Below are positions 54,922 through 63,697 of a stretch of 64,000 nt of DNA, one piece after another. The translations under genes and the position numbers were made by a program. The notes beneath the pieces are model-generated. The model ran no database searches, was not told the DNA's origin, and saw nothing but the letters and a program-made list of their open reading frames with translations. Location: NCBI GenBank assembly GCA_963704815.1, contig CAVPHU010000003.1, forward strand, positions 124,001-188,000, written 5' to 3'. The stretch comes from DATKWD01 sp963704815. Its GTDB lineage: Bacteria > Actinomycetota > Acidimicrobiia > Acidimicrobiales > Salinilacustritrichaceae. Each line of letters opens with the position of its first letter. The first letter of the stretch is position 1.

Positions 54922-55947
54922 TCAGTCGGCGATGCCGCCGCCGACCACGAGATCGCCGGCGAAGAGCACCACGCTCTGGCCGGCCGCGACCGGCGGCGAC
55001 GGTTCGGCGAAGCGCACGACGGTGCCGTCGACCGTCGCCGGGCGGGGAGTGCCGTGGGCGCTGGTCTGGACCATGACGCGGCCTTCGACCGGCCCGGCCG
55101 ACCAGGCCAGGTCGGCGACCGAGACCTCCTCGACCAGCAGGTCCTCCCGTCGGCCGACCTCGATCCGGCGTTTCGGCACGTCGACACGGGTCACGTAGCG
55201 AGGCGCTCCTCCGCCGGCCATGCCCAGGCCACGGCGTTGTCCGACGGTGACGAGCTCGACGGCGTCGGCGTAGCCCACCACCGCACCTGCGGCGTCGACC
55301 ACCTCGGCTCCGTGCAGCTCGAGTCGCTCGGCCAGGAAGCGTTCGCGGCCCTGGCTCGCCGTGATGAAGCAGACATCCTGGCTGTCGGGCTTGGCGGCGG
55401 TGCGCAGACCGAGATCGTCGGCCAGCTCCCGAACCTCGTCCTTGGTGCGATCGCCGACCGGGAACTGCACCCGATCGAGCTGCGCCGGGGTCAGCATGTG
55501 GACCACGTAGGACTGATCCTTGGCCGCGTCGGCCCCGCGACCGACCCGGAGCACTCCCCCGTCGTCGACCACCCGGGCATGGTGGCCCGTCGCCACCGCG
55601 TCGAACCCGAGTGCGTCGGCTCGGGTGAGCAGCCGGTCGAACTTGAGGTGGCGATTGCACTCGATGCAGGGGTTCGGCGTCCGGCCCGCGGCGTGATCGG
55701 CCACGTAGGGGCCGACGACGTGGGTGGTGAACTCGTCGCCGAAGTTGAACACGTGATGGTCGATGCCGAGTTGGTCGGCCACCCGACGGGCGTCGTCGAC
55801 GTCGGACACCGAGCAGCAGCCCTGATCGGACTCACCGCCCCACAGCTTCAGCGTGACCCCCACCACGTCATGGCCCTGCTGTTGCACGAGCGCGGCGGTG
55901 ACCGACGAGTCGACCCCGCCGGACATGGCGACCAGGACGCGGCTCAT
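54922..55947 (-). CDS. mnmA: tRNA-specific 2-thiouridylase
   Basis: A 341-residue enzyme making 2-thiouridine at the wobble base of tRNA Lys, Glu and Gln. PP-loop AMSGGVDSSVTAALV at residues 7-21, LKLWGG, TPNPCIECNRHLKF with the nucleophilic Cys, GHHARV, DQSYVVHML and DSQDVCFI with the second Cys that carries the persulfide, then GQRRGLG. The ATG overlaps the iscS stop (ATGA); IscS supplies the sulfur, so coupling is functional. Confidence 0.95.
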   Translation of the reverse strand: MSRVLVAMSGGVDSSVTAALVQQQGHDVVGVTLKLWGGESDQGCCSVSDVDDARRVADQLGIDHHVFNFGDEFTTHVVGPYVADHAAGRTPNPCIECNRHLKFDRLLTRADALGFDAVATGHHARVVDDGGVLRVGRGADAAKDQSYVVHMLTPAQLDRVQFPVGDRTKDEVRELADDLGLRTAAKPDSQDVCFITASQGRERFLAERLELHGAEVVDAAGAVVGYADAVELVTVGQRRGLGMAGGGAPRYVTRVDVPKRRIEVGRREDLLVEEVSVADLAWSAGPVEGRVMVQTSAHGTPRPATVDGTVVRFAEPSPPVAAGQSVVLFAGDLVVGGGIAD

Positions 55948-57071
55948 GCGAAGAGCGCCAGTCGCTCGCACGATGCCGGAACGACGTCGAGGGCCAGGTC
56001 GACGTCGGCGTCGGTGGTGGTCCAGCCGAGTGAGAGGCGAAGCGACCCACCGGCGGTCTCGCGGTCGAGGCCCATGGCGGACAGCACATGTGACGGCTCC
56101 TGGGCGCCGCTGGCGCACGACGAGGCCGCCGACGCCTGGACACCCCCCTGCTCGAGCAGGAACAGCAGTGCCTCGGACTCGATGCCCGTCAGACAGACGT
56201 GCGCGGTGCCGGCCACGACCGACCCGCGGTCGGCGGTGGTCTCGACGGCTTGGGGAATGGCGGCGAGCAGTCCGTCCAGCAAGCGGTCGCGGAGCACCCG
56301 GATCCGGGCGATCTCGGTGTCCCGGTCGGCCACGGTGACGGCGATGGCGGCGCCGGCGCCCACGACCCCGGCCACGTTGTGGGTCCCACTCCGACGATCG
56401 CGTTCCTGGCCACCGCCGACGAGCAGCGGGGCGAGGGCCACGTCTTCGGGGACGATGAGCGTGCCGACCCCCTGCGGTCCCCCGAACTTGTGGGCGCTGA
56501 CCGACAGCAGGTCGACGCCTGCGGTCTGGCGGACCACATCGGTCCAACAGACGGCCTGCACCGCGTCGGTGTGGACGAGCGTGTCGGGGTTGACGTCCTT
56601 CACCGTCTCGATCACCGGTTGCAGCGCCGCGATGACGCCGGTCTCGTTGTTGACCGCCATGACCGACACCAGCGTCGTGTGCTCGTCGACTGCTGCGCGC
56701 AGCGCGTCGAGGTCGACCTGACCGTCGCGGCCGACCGGCACCGTGCGCCCGCCCACCCGCTCGACCGCTTCGCCGACGGCGGGGTGCTCGGTCGCGCCGC
56801 ACAGCACCGTGCCACCTCGGATCCCGTGCACACCGAACACGGCGAGGTTGTCGGCTTCGGTGCCACCGCTGGTGAACACCACCTCGCCGGGCGTTCGGCC
56901 GAGTGCGGCGGCGACCTGATCGCGCGCATCGTCGACGGCGCGACGAGCCCGACGGGCCGCATCGTGCGAGCCGGAGGGGTTGCCGTACTGCGGACCGAGC
57001 CACGGTTCCATCGCGGCGAGAGCCGCGGGGCGCAACGGCGCGGTCGCTGCGTGATCGAGGTACCCGGGCAC
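55944..57071 (-). CDS. iscS: cysteine desulfurase
   Basis: A 375-residue class V aminotransferase-fold PLP enzyme. YLDHAATAPLRPAALAAM, GGTEADNLAVFG, TEHPAV, HTDAVQAV with the PLP Asp/His region, the PLP lysine in SVSAHKFGGPQGVG, RSGTHNVAG, and the persulfide Cys in ASAASSCASGAQEPSHVL. It supplies sulfur to MnmA and probably Fe-S assembly. GTG 57071 is 7 bases after a TAGCCT -10 box. It heads the iscS-mnmA operon. Confidence 0.94.
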   Translation of the reverse strand: MPGYLDHAATAPLRPAALAAMEPWLGPQYGNPSGSHDAARRARRAVDDARDQVAAALGRTPGEVVFTSGGTEADNLAVFGVHGIRGGTVLCGATEHPAVGEAVERVGGRTVPVGRDGQVDLDALRAAVDEHTTLVSVMAVNNETGVIAALQPVIETVKDVNPDTLVHTDAVQAVCWTDVVRQTAGVDLLSVSAHKFGGPQGVGTLIVPEDVALAPLLVGGGQERDRRSGTHNVAGVVGAGAAIAVTVADRDTEIARIRVLRDRLLDGLLAAIPQAVETTADRGSVVAGTAHVCLTGIESEALLFLLEQGGVQASAASSCASGAQEPSHVLSAMGLDRETAGGSLRLSLGWTTTDADVDLALDVVPASCERLALFA

Positions 57072-57078
57072 AGGAGAA

Positions 57079-57084
57079 AGGCTA
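57079..57084 (-). promoter_or_regulatory. -10 box TAGCCT of iscS-mnmA, leaderless
   Basis: TAGCCT on the minus strand, 7 bases before GTG 57071. Confidence 0.42.
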
Positions 57085-57114
57085 GGGAGTGACGAGGGCC
57101 TTCCCGCAGTTCGT

Positions 57115-57900
57115 TCAGGACGCCGGCGCCTCCCGGAGACCGAGTTGCGGCGCGGCGTCGGCGATCGAGGTACCGGGAACGACGGCGTCGAACCCCGGCT
57201 TCGGTGGAGCCCCGGCCTTGACCCTGACCACCGTGTCGTCGCCGCAGTAACGAATCGAGAGCGCCCGTCTCGGCCGACCGGTTCGGTTGGGGCCGGCGGC
57301 GTGCAGCGTGCGGGCGTGGTGCACCGTCAGGTCACCGACCTCGAGATCGAAGCCGAGGACGTCGGGGTCGCCGACGTCGACCTGCGGCGGCTGCTCACCG
57401 GCGGTGCCCGGAATCGGGTCGTCGGTGACGAACAGCGTGGGGCGGAACCGCTCGTGACTCCGGTGCGACCCTCGGACGAAGCGGAGGGCACCCGCATCGA
57501 GCGGTGCCGGATCGAGGGGAATCCAGACGGTCGCAAGCTGCTCGCCCTCGACGTGGAAGTACCCGTCGTCGGTGTGCCAGCGCGTCTCGACGGTCGACCC
57601 GGCTTCCTTGATCAGCACGCTGTCCTCGTACAGCCAGAGACGTTCCGAACCGAGGACGTCGGCAACCAGGCGTGGGATGGCCGAGACCGTGGCCGCCTCG
57701 GCGAATTCGGGGTGCGAGCGCCAGTGGTCGACACCGGCGACGAAGCGCGCCGCATCGTCCGAGCCGGCCAGCGCCGACAGGTCGGCGAGTTCGTTCGAGT
57801 CCGCCAGCGCGTCGATGGCGGACGACAAAGCCCGCACGAGGTCCGCGGGCACGACCGACCGGAGCACACAGGCCCCGTCGTCCCAGAACCCGTGGTTCAC
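57115..57900 (-). CDS. phytanoyl-CoA dioxygenase (PhyH) family protein
   Basis: A 261-residue Fe(II)/2-oxoglutarate-dependent oxygenase. The iron facial triad is TRWHTDDGYFH (HxD) plus the distal His in TVHHARTLHAAGPN, and the 2-oxoglutarate Arg is in RRALSIRYCGDD. Small-molecule hydroxylation is expected; the family covers fatty acyl-CoA, ectoine and secondary-metabolite substrates, so no substrate is assigned. GTG 57900 overlaps the RDD gene stop (GTGA). Confidence 0.85.
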   Translation of the reverse strand: MNHGFWDDGACVLRSVVPADLVRALSSAIDALADSNELADLSALAGSDDAARFVAGVDHWRSHPEFAEAATVSAIPRLVADVLGSERLWLYEDSVLIKEAGSTVETRWHTDDGYFHVEGEQLATVWIPLDPAPLDAGALRFVRGSHRSHERFRPTLFVTDDPIPGTAGEQPPQVDVGDPDVLGFDLEVGDLTVHHARTLHAAGPNRTGRPRRALSIRYCGDDTVVRVKAGAPPKPGFDAVVPGTSIADAAPQLGLREAPAS

Positions 57901-58652
57901 GCGGCCCGCTGCCGTGCCTGGTAGGCCGCGGCCACCGAGGCCAGGAACACCTCGGGGTGGATCTGCGGCGGCGTGTGGTGCAGGTGGGCGGCGACGCCGT
58001 TGGCCAGCCGTACCGAGGTGGCGTAGCGGGCCTCGGGCGCGAAGTCCCAGACCCGCAGCAGGAAGGACCGGACCAGCGCATAGCGCTCGTCGCCGAGGGT
58101 GGCGACGTCGAGGCTGGCGACGTAGGCCTCGTAGCCCTGGGGCGGAGGGAAGTGGAACGACGACATGTCGGTGGTGGCCTGCCGTTCGCGGACCACGATC
58201 GTGCCGGCGACGAGATCGCCGAGACGCTGCCCCCGCCGGGTGAGCAGCACCGTCCACATCGCGATCACCCCGAAGGGGATCAGGTAGAAGTCGATGAGGC
58301 CGAGGCTGCCGCGGATGGCGGCCTGACGGAACTGGATCGGCGCTCCCTCACCGGTCACGACCCGCAAGCCGAGGGCCATCTTGCCCAGGGTCCGCCCACG
58401 GGTGATCGTCTCCATCGCGACGGGGTACCCGATGAGGATGGCGAAGACGGCCACCACCACGATGATGATCGCCACGCTCTCGGGGATCGAGCTGTTGCCG
58501 GCGGCCAGTCCGAGCATGAACAAGAAGGTGAACAGCGCGATGAACTGCAACGTGAGATCGAGGGCCATCGCCAGGGTGCGCGATCCGATGCCGGCCTCGT
58601 CGAACTCGAGGAGCACACCCTCGGGAGTGACGATGCCGCGGCGATCGTTCAT
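57897..58652 (-). CDS. RDD family membrane protein
   Basis: A 251-residue protein. The RDD domain has GIGSRTLAMALDLTLQF (Arg and Asp of the motif), two helices (FIALFTFLFMLGLAAG and VAIIIVVVAVFAILIGYPV), TRGRTLGKMALGLRVV and RRGQRLGDLVAGTIVV. The C-terminal part from about residue 175 is soluble and helical (ERYALVRSFLLRVWDF) and resembles the extension seen in RDD proteins next to SpoIIM-like genes. RDD proteins have been linked to ion transport, but the role here is unknown. A TACCGT -10 box lies 7 bases upstream and overlaps the divergent promoter. Confidence 0.85.
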   Translation of the reverse strand: MNDRRGIVTPEGVLLEFDEAGIGSRTLAMALDLTLQFIALFTFLFMLGLAAGNSSIPESVAIIIVVVAVFAILIGYPVAMETITRGRTLGKMALGLRVVTGEGAPIQFRQAAIRGSLGLIDFYLIPFGVIAMWTVLLTRRGQRLGDLVAGTIVVRERQATTDMSSFHFPPPQGYEAYVASLDVATLGDERYALVRSFLLRVWDFAPEARYATSVRLANGVAAHLHHTPPQIHPEVFLASVAAAYQARQRAA

Positions 58653-58659
58653 CGTCTGA

Positions 58660-58669
58660 ACGGTAGCTT
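58660..58669. promoter_or_regulatory. overlapping divergent -10 boxes of RDD and SpoIIM-like genes
   Basis: Minus strand TACCGT (58660-58665) is 7 bases before ATG 58652; plus strand TAGCTT (58664-58669) is 9 bases before GTG 58679. The two share the TA step at 58664-58665, so the pair forms one bidirectional leaderless promoter. Confidence 0.42.
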
Positions 58670-58678
58670 CGGCACGTC

Positions 58679-59681
58679 GTGGATCTGGACCGCTACATCG
58701 CCACCCATCAACCGGGGTGGGATCGCCTCAGCACCCTGAGCGATTCGGCGCGCCGGTCGGTCAAGTCGCTGGGCCCCGCTGAGCTCGACGAGCTGCTGGG
58801 GCTCTATCACCGCACGTCGGCCCACCTCAGCCATGCCCGGGCGCAGTACGCCGATCCGGCCCTCACCCGGCGCCTCACCGCGCTGGTGGCCAAGGCCAAC
58901 GTCGCCATCTACGGGACCAAGAGCCGATCGTGGCGTGCCTTCACCACCTTCTTCAGCCATTCGTTCCCTGCCGCCGTCTGGCAGTCGCGTCGCTTCGTCC
59001 TCGCTGCGTTCGTCCTCACCTTCCTTCCCGCCATCGTCATCGCACTCTGGATCGCCAACAGCGACGCGGCCCTCGATGCCAGTGCGCCCGATGCGGTCCG
59101 CGAGGCCTACGTCAACCAGGACTTCGAGGAGTACTACAAGTCGTCACCGTCCGCTCAGTTCGCCACCGAGGTCACGGTCAACAACATCCGGGTCGTCGTT
59201 CACCGCGTTCGCCGCCGGCATCCTGCTCTGCGTCGGCACCGCCTACATCCTGCTGCTGAACGGCTCGAACGTGGGCTATGTGGCCGGCTGGTTCGCCGTC
59301 GCCGGCGCGCAGCCGTTCTTCTACGGGCTGATCCTCCCCCACGGGCTGCTCGAGCTCTCGGCGGTGGTGATCGCCGGGGCCTCGGGGCTTCGGCTCGGCT
59401 GGGCCGTGATCGCTCCGGGCGACCGCACCCGTGGCCAGTCGGTGGCCGAGGAGGGCAAGCGGGCCGTCGTCATCGTGCTCGGGCTGGTGCTGGCCTTCAT
59501 CGTCGCCGGCGCGATCGAGGGGTTCGTCACCGGATCGAGCGCTGCCCACGCTGGCTCGCGTCGCCATCGGCGTCTCGGTCGAGCTGGCCTTCGTGAGCTA
59601 CATCGTCGTGCGCGGTCGGCGAGGCCACGGCGCAGGGCTGGACCGGCGAGATGGGCGAGCGACCTCCGGCTGCTCACCTGA
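58679..59681 (+). CDS. stage II sporulation protein M-like membrane protein, frame-broken
   Basis: About 334 residues after repair. The N-terminal cytoplasmic helical part (LDRYIATHQPGWDRL, LDELLGLYHRTSAHLSHARA) is the usual start of actinobacterial SpoIIM-like proteins, followed by helices FVLAAFVLTFLPAIVIALW, FAAGILLCVGTAYILLLNG, LPHGLLELSAVVIAGASGL and VIVLGLVLAFIVAGAIEGF. Frame breaks near 59195 and 59545 interrupt it, and a further shift near 59640-59680 is possible before the TGA at 59679. Despite the name the group is common in non-sporulating bacteria beside RDD and MoxR genes, as here. Its function there is unknown. Confidence 0.78.
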
Positions 59682-59686
59682 CGCCC

Positions 59687-61004
59687 TCAGAGCTTGCCGG
59701 TCGCCTTGGCGGCCAGGTAGGCGTCGCCGACGGCAGCTGCGAGGTCGCCGGCCGGAACGTCGACCACCGTCGCGCCGAGCGCTCGGAGGCGAACCGTCGC
59801 CGGCGCCGCTCGTCGAACGAGCGCAGCGCCGCCGCGCTGGCGATAGGCCTCGGTCGCGACCGGGCGGCGACTGACGCGCCCAGCGCACCACCTCGGGGTC
59901 GTGGACCGCGCCGACGACCACGAGGTGGCTCCGGGCGATCAGCGGCAACGCCGGGAGCAGCGACTCGCCGATCGACTGCTCGACGAGATCGGTGAGGATG
60001 ACGAGCATCGAGCGCCGGCGGAACCGGGCAAGCGTGACTCGGCGAACGCCCCGCGGTAGTCGCTCTCGGCCAACTGGGGCTCGAGGTCGTACATGGCCTC
60101 GGACACCTGGGAGACCTGCGACGAGTGGTGGCTCGGAGGCACCACGGCCCGCACCTCGCGGTCGAAGGCCACCAGTCCGACCTGGTCGCCGAGCCGGGTG
60201 GCGACGGTGGTGATGAACAGCACTGCGTCCATGGCGTGCTCGACGCGGGGCACGCCGTCGACGCGGCCGGCCATCACCCGGCCGTTGTCGAGCAGCACGA
60301 TGACGTTCTGGTTGCGCTCGGCCCGGTAGGTGCGGACGATCGGCCTGGCCGGCACGAGCCGTCGCCGCCCAGTCGATGCGGCGGAACTCGTCGTCGACGG
60401 TGTACTCGCGCAGCTGGTCGAACTCGGTGCCGCCACCCCGCCCCTTCGCCGAGCGCAGGCCGATGCTCGAGGATGCGGGCCCGGTTGATGCGCAGCTCGG
60501 CCTCGTTGCGTGACCGGAACGGCGGGGTGGACGCGCAGCGTGGCGGGGAGGCTGCGGGTCTTCTGCCGTGCGCCGAGGCCGAGCGGGCCCCTCGACGCGC
60601 ACGACGAGGTCGTCGATCTCGAACCGACCCCGCCGGGCTGGGGTCGAGCGTCGCGGTGGCCCGCATCGTGCGTCCCGCCGGCAGCGATCCGGCGATCCGT
60701 CGCGACGACGCCCCGAGCGAGGGCGCGAGGTCATCGGCGATCGCCACCCGCACCGTCCGCCTGCTGGGGTTCGCGCACCGTCCAGGTGACCTCGCCTGTC
60801 CCGTCGAGGGCGATGATGCCCGGCAGCTCGCGCTCGCACGCCGATGACATCGGGACCGGGTCCGGCGAAGGCGTCGATGACGGCGACGAGGAGCAGGAAC
60901 CCGTTGACCAGCAGGAGCTTCGGCAGGCTGTCGGGCAGCACCAGCATCGCCGACGACGCGACGGCGGCCACGACGGCCAGTCGACGGGTCGGGAGCGGGA
61001 TCAA
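59687..61004 (-). CDS. DUF58 family protein, heavily frame-broken
   Basis: Partner of the MoxR ATPase in the standard MoxR-DUF58 pair. Reconstructed from several frames: two N-terminal helices (LAVVAAVASSAMLVL and LLLVNGFLLLVAVIDAFAG), ELPGIIALDGTGEVTWTV, then the DUF58 core GGGTEFDQLREY, VDDEFRRIDWAATAR, VIVLLDNGRVMAGRVDG, EPQLAESDYRGAF, and the end LAAKATGKL at a stop at 59687. At least six frame changes are needed. The core looks like a von Willebrand A-type fold. The TTG at 61004 is a guess for the start. Confidence 0.72.
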
Positions 61005-61021
61005 CGCGGTTGCGATTCGGA

Positions 61022-62008
61022 TCAGCGGGGTGCAGGAACCGATGGCCAGGATGCCGTCGAGGACGCCGTCGACCGTGGCGCCCTCGAGCTCGAGCTCGGG
61101 CCGCAGCTGCATGCGGTGCCGGAGCGCCGGCTTGACGATGGCCTTCACCTCGTCGGGGGTCACGTACGGCCGACCCGAGAGCCAGGCCCACGCCTTCGCC
61201 GCGTGGAGCAGCATGGCCGCGCCGCGAGGCGAGACACCGAGGCTGACCGACGGCGAGTCACGGGTCGCCCGGGCGATGGCCACGAGTAGGCCAGCACCGG
61301 GGGCTCGACGAGGATCTGATCGACCTCGCGGCGGGCTGCCTCGAGGTCGGCGGCACTGGCCACCGGGCGCACCCCGGCCCCGGCAGATGTCGTGGGGATT
61401 CGATGCCCCGGTCGTGGCGGGCCAGGATCTCCTGCTCCTGTTCGGCGGTGGGGTACCCGACGACCAGCTTGAACAGGAAGCGGTCGAGCTGCGCCTCGGG
61501 CAGCGGGTAGGTGCCCTCGTACTCGACGGGGTTCTGGGTGGCGATCACGATGAACGGCTCGGGCAGCGGGCGCGAGGCTCCCTCGACCGATGACCTGACG
61601 CTCCTCCATCGCCTCGAGCAGCGCGGCCTGGGTCTTCGGTGGCGTGCGGTTGATCTCGTCGGCGAGGAGCAGGTTGGTGAAGACCGGACCCTCTCGGAAG
61701 CTGAACTCGCCTGAATCGCCGTCGAAGATGACCTGGCCGATCACGTCGCTCGGCATGAGGTCGGGGGTGAACTGCACCCGCTTGAACTCGAGGTCGAAGG
61801 CGGCGGCCAGCGTCTTCACCAGCAACGTCTTGGCCACGCCGGGCACGCCTTCGAGCAGGACGTGACCGCGCACGAGCATGGCCGCGACGAGTCCCGACAG
61901 GATGCCGTCCTGGCCGACGATCACCTTGCCGACCTCGTCGCGAACGGCGAGGACCGCGGCACGTGGGCCCTCAGTCTGCGGGGGCGGTGGCGGGGGTGGG
62001 TTCACCAT
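61022..62008 (-). CDS. MoxR family AAA+ ATPase, frame-broken
   Basis: About 329 residues. VGKVIVGQDGILSGLVAAML, Walker A LLEGVPGVAKTLLVKTLA (near residue 54), LADEINRTPPKTQAALLEAM as Walker B and sensor region, then after a break near 61575 MIATQNPVEYEGTYPLPEAQ, further breaks near 61395 and 61285, SPRGAAMLLHAAKAWAWLSG, and YVTPDEVKAIVKPALRHRM. A last one-base break near 61050 restores the usual ending ASVPAPR at 61022. MoxR ATPases act as chaperones for maturation of complexes with vWA-type partners; the adjacent DUF58 gene is the expected partner. Confidence 0.82.
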
Positions 62009-63080
62009 GGAGCAGCTCCTGTTCGAGGCGGTCGAGTTCGGTGGTCAGGGCGACGAGATCGTCGTCGGTGGAGACGTGGGTCGCGCGGAGGGTCGCTTCG
62101 ACCGACGCCGCATCGCGACCGATCCGGGTGGCGATGGCGGCGGCCACGACGTCGGAGGCGGTTGCGGGTCCGAGGCCGAGATCGGCGGCCATGCGGCGGA
62201 CGCTGGCCGCAGCGATGGTCTGGGCGGACAGCTGCGGATCGCGTCGCTCGGCGAGCAGGTTGCCCACGGCGGCGACGAACTCACTGCTGTCGATGTCGAC
62301 CGGTTGGGGCTCGGCGACCGGCCGGCCGAGTCGGATGGCTCGCCACAAGGCGTAGACCACGAACGCGATGCCCAGTTGGACGAGCGCCAACTTGATGCCC
62401 GGAGCAACGAGGTCGGAGAGGGTCTGGTCGCCCGTCCCGACCTCGGGGGGTTCGAGGAAGGCCACGCGGGTGCCCGGCGCGGGGGCCAGGAGCGACACGG
62501 CGAGGGCAGCATTGTCCTCGCTGCCCAGGCCGCCGTTGGTGAACGCCGCGGCGCCGCCGATCGACACCACGGTGCCCTCGCGGCGATCGCCGACGACCAC
62601 GAACGCCTCCTCGCCGTCGCCGAAGCACGACCGATCGCCGGGGAACACGACGTACGGGATCCCGCCGCCGGGATCGACCCGGTTCAACGCCGCCAGCGCG
62701 GGCTCGTCGCAACGCCCGGCATCGATGCTGGCGTCGACGAGTCCACCGAAGAAGTCGTTGCCCGGCTGGGCGCTCAGGGGCGAGCCGGGGTCGGTCACGA
62801 CCAGGGTCCCCCCACCCTCGACCCATTCGAGCAGCCGCTGGCGCTCGAGGTCGTCGAGACGGTCCGACAGCAGGAGGGCGACGTCCTGCTCGTCGGGGCG
62901 CGAGGTGAAGTCGAGGTCGGCGTCGAACTCCTCGAGCAGCAGCACGAGGCCTCGGGTGCCGAGGTCACCGGTGCTGTCGGGGTCGAGTGGCGGGCCGTCG
63001 TCGCCGGGGTTTCCGGACAGCAGGACCAAGCCGAGCAACGCAACGCCGACCAGCAGCCACGGCAGCAGACGGTTCTTCAT
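61971..63080 (-). CDS. DUF4350 domain membrane protein
   Basis: A 369-residue protein with an N-terminal helix LLPWLLVGVALLGLVLLSG, an extracytoplasmic DUF4350 domain (RGLVLLLEEFDADLDF, LLEWVEGGGTLVVTDPGSPL, VVSIGGAAAFTNGGLGSEDN) of GATase-like flavodoxin topology, a second helix near residue 227 (LALVQLGIAFVVYALWRAI) and a cytoplasmic helical tail. The catalytic Cys of true glutamine amidotransferases is not evident. It overlaps the MoxR gene by 38 bases and follows the DUF4129 gene with ATGA, so it is part of one operon. Confidence 0.82.
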   Translation of the reverse strand: MKNRLLPWLLVGVALLGLVLLSGNPGDDGPPLDPDSTGDLGTRGLVLLLEEFDADLDFTSRPDEQDVALLLSDRLDDLERQRLLEWVEGGGTLVVTDPGSPLSAQPGNDFFGGLVDASIDAGRCDEPALAALNRVDPGGGIPYVVFPGDRSCFGDGEEAFVVVGDRREGTVVSIGGAAAFTNGGLGSEDNAALAVSLLAPAPGTRVAFLEPPEVGTGDQTLSDLVAPGIKLALVQLGIAFVVYALWRAIRLGRPVAEPQPVDIDSSEFVAAVGNLLAERRDPQLSAQTIAAASVRRMAADLGLGPATASDVVAAAIATRIGRDAASVEATLRATHVSTDDDLVALTTELDRLEQELLHGEPTPATAPAD

Positions 63081-63697
63081 CGCCGTGCGCCCGACATCTC
63101 GAGGTCGAGCGCGACGAAGCGGTCTCGTTCGACACCGCCGGTGGGCACGTCGCCGTACCAAGCCTGCTCGAACAACGTCGTGGCCTCGTCGAAGGAACGG
63201 GCGAGGTCGGGGCGCCGCTCGGCGAGCTCGCGTCGGTACTCGCCCGTGGTCCGCCCGGGAATCTCGTCGAGCACCCCGTCCAGCACGAGTTGGCCGACCA
63301 CGGCGCGGTAGCGGGCGAGCAACCCGTCCTTCCACCGCCCGAGGGCTTCGTCGGCGTCGGCCTGGCGTCGCCAATCGGCCGGGCTCCGTGACAACTCGAC
63401 CATCTCCGGCTGACCATCGGTCGCCCGGTCGGCGGTGACCGTGCGGCTGAAGCGGAGCGCGAACCACACGGTCAACCCGACCGCCGCGAACACGACCGCC
63501 CAGGCGAACACGGTCCCGGCACCGGTGCCGAGCAGCTGCTCGAACGCCCGACCGAGCAGCTCGCTGATCTCCTCTTGGATGCGATCGAACAGCGACGGGG
63601 CGGGCCGGCGGAACTCGACCCGGGACAGGATCTCGTCGGCGGCCTCGTTGGCCGCCTCCGGGTCGGGCTGAGGGATCGGGAGCTCGTCGAGTCTCAC
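63077..63697 (-). CDS. DUF4129 domain membrane protein
   Basis: A 206-residue protein with one central helix (TVFAWAVVFAAVGLTVWFAL, residues about 57-76) and the C-terminal DUF4129 domain: LLARYRAVVGQLVLDGVL, PGRTTGEYRREL and FEQAWYGDVPTGG. In actinobacteria this gene lies beside MoxR, DUF58 and DUF4350 genes, as here. GTG 63697 overlaps the stop of the preceding membrane protein (GTGA). The larger open frame upstream is not supported by family similarity. Biochemical role unknown. Confidence 0.82.
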   Translation of the reverse strand: MRLDELPIPQPDPEAANEAADEILSRVEFRRPAPSLFDRIQEEISELLGRAFEQLLGTGAGTVFAWAVVFAAVGLTVWFALRFSRTVTADRATDGQPEMVELSRSPADWRRQADADEALGRWKDGLLARYRAVVGQLVLDGVLDEIPGRTTGEYRRELAERRPDLARSFDEATTLFEQAWYGDVPTGGVERDRFVALDLEMSGARR

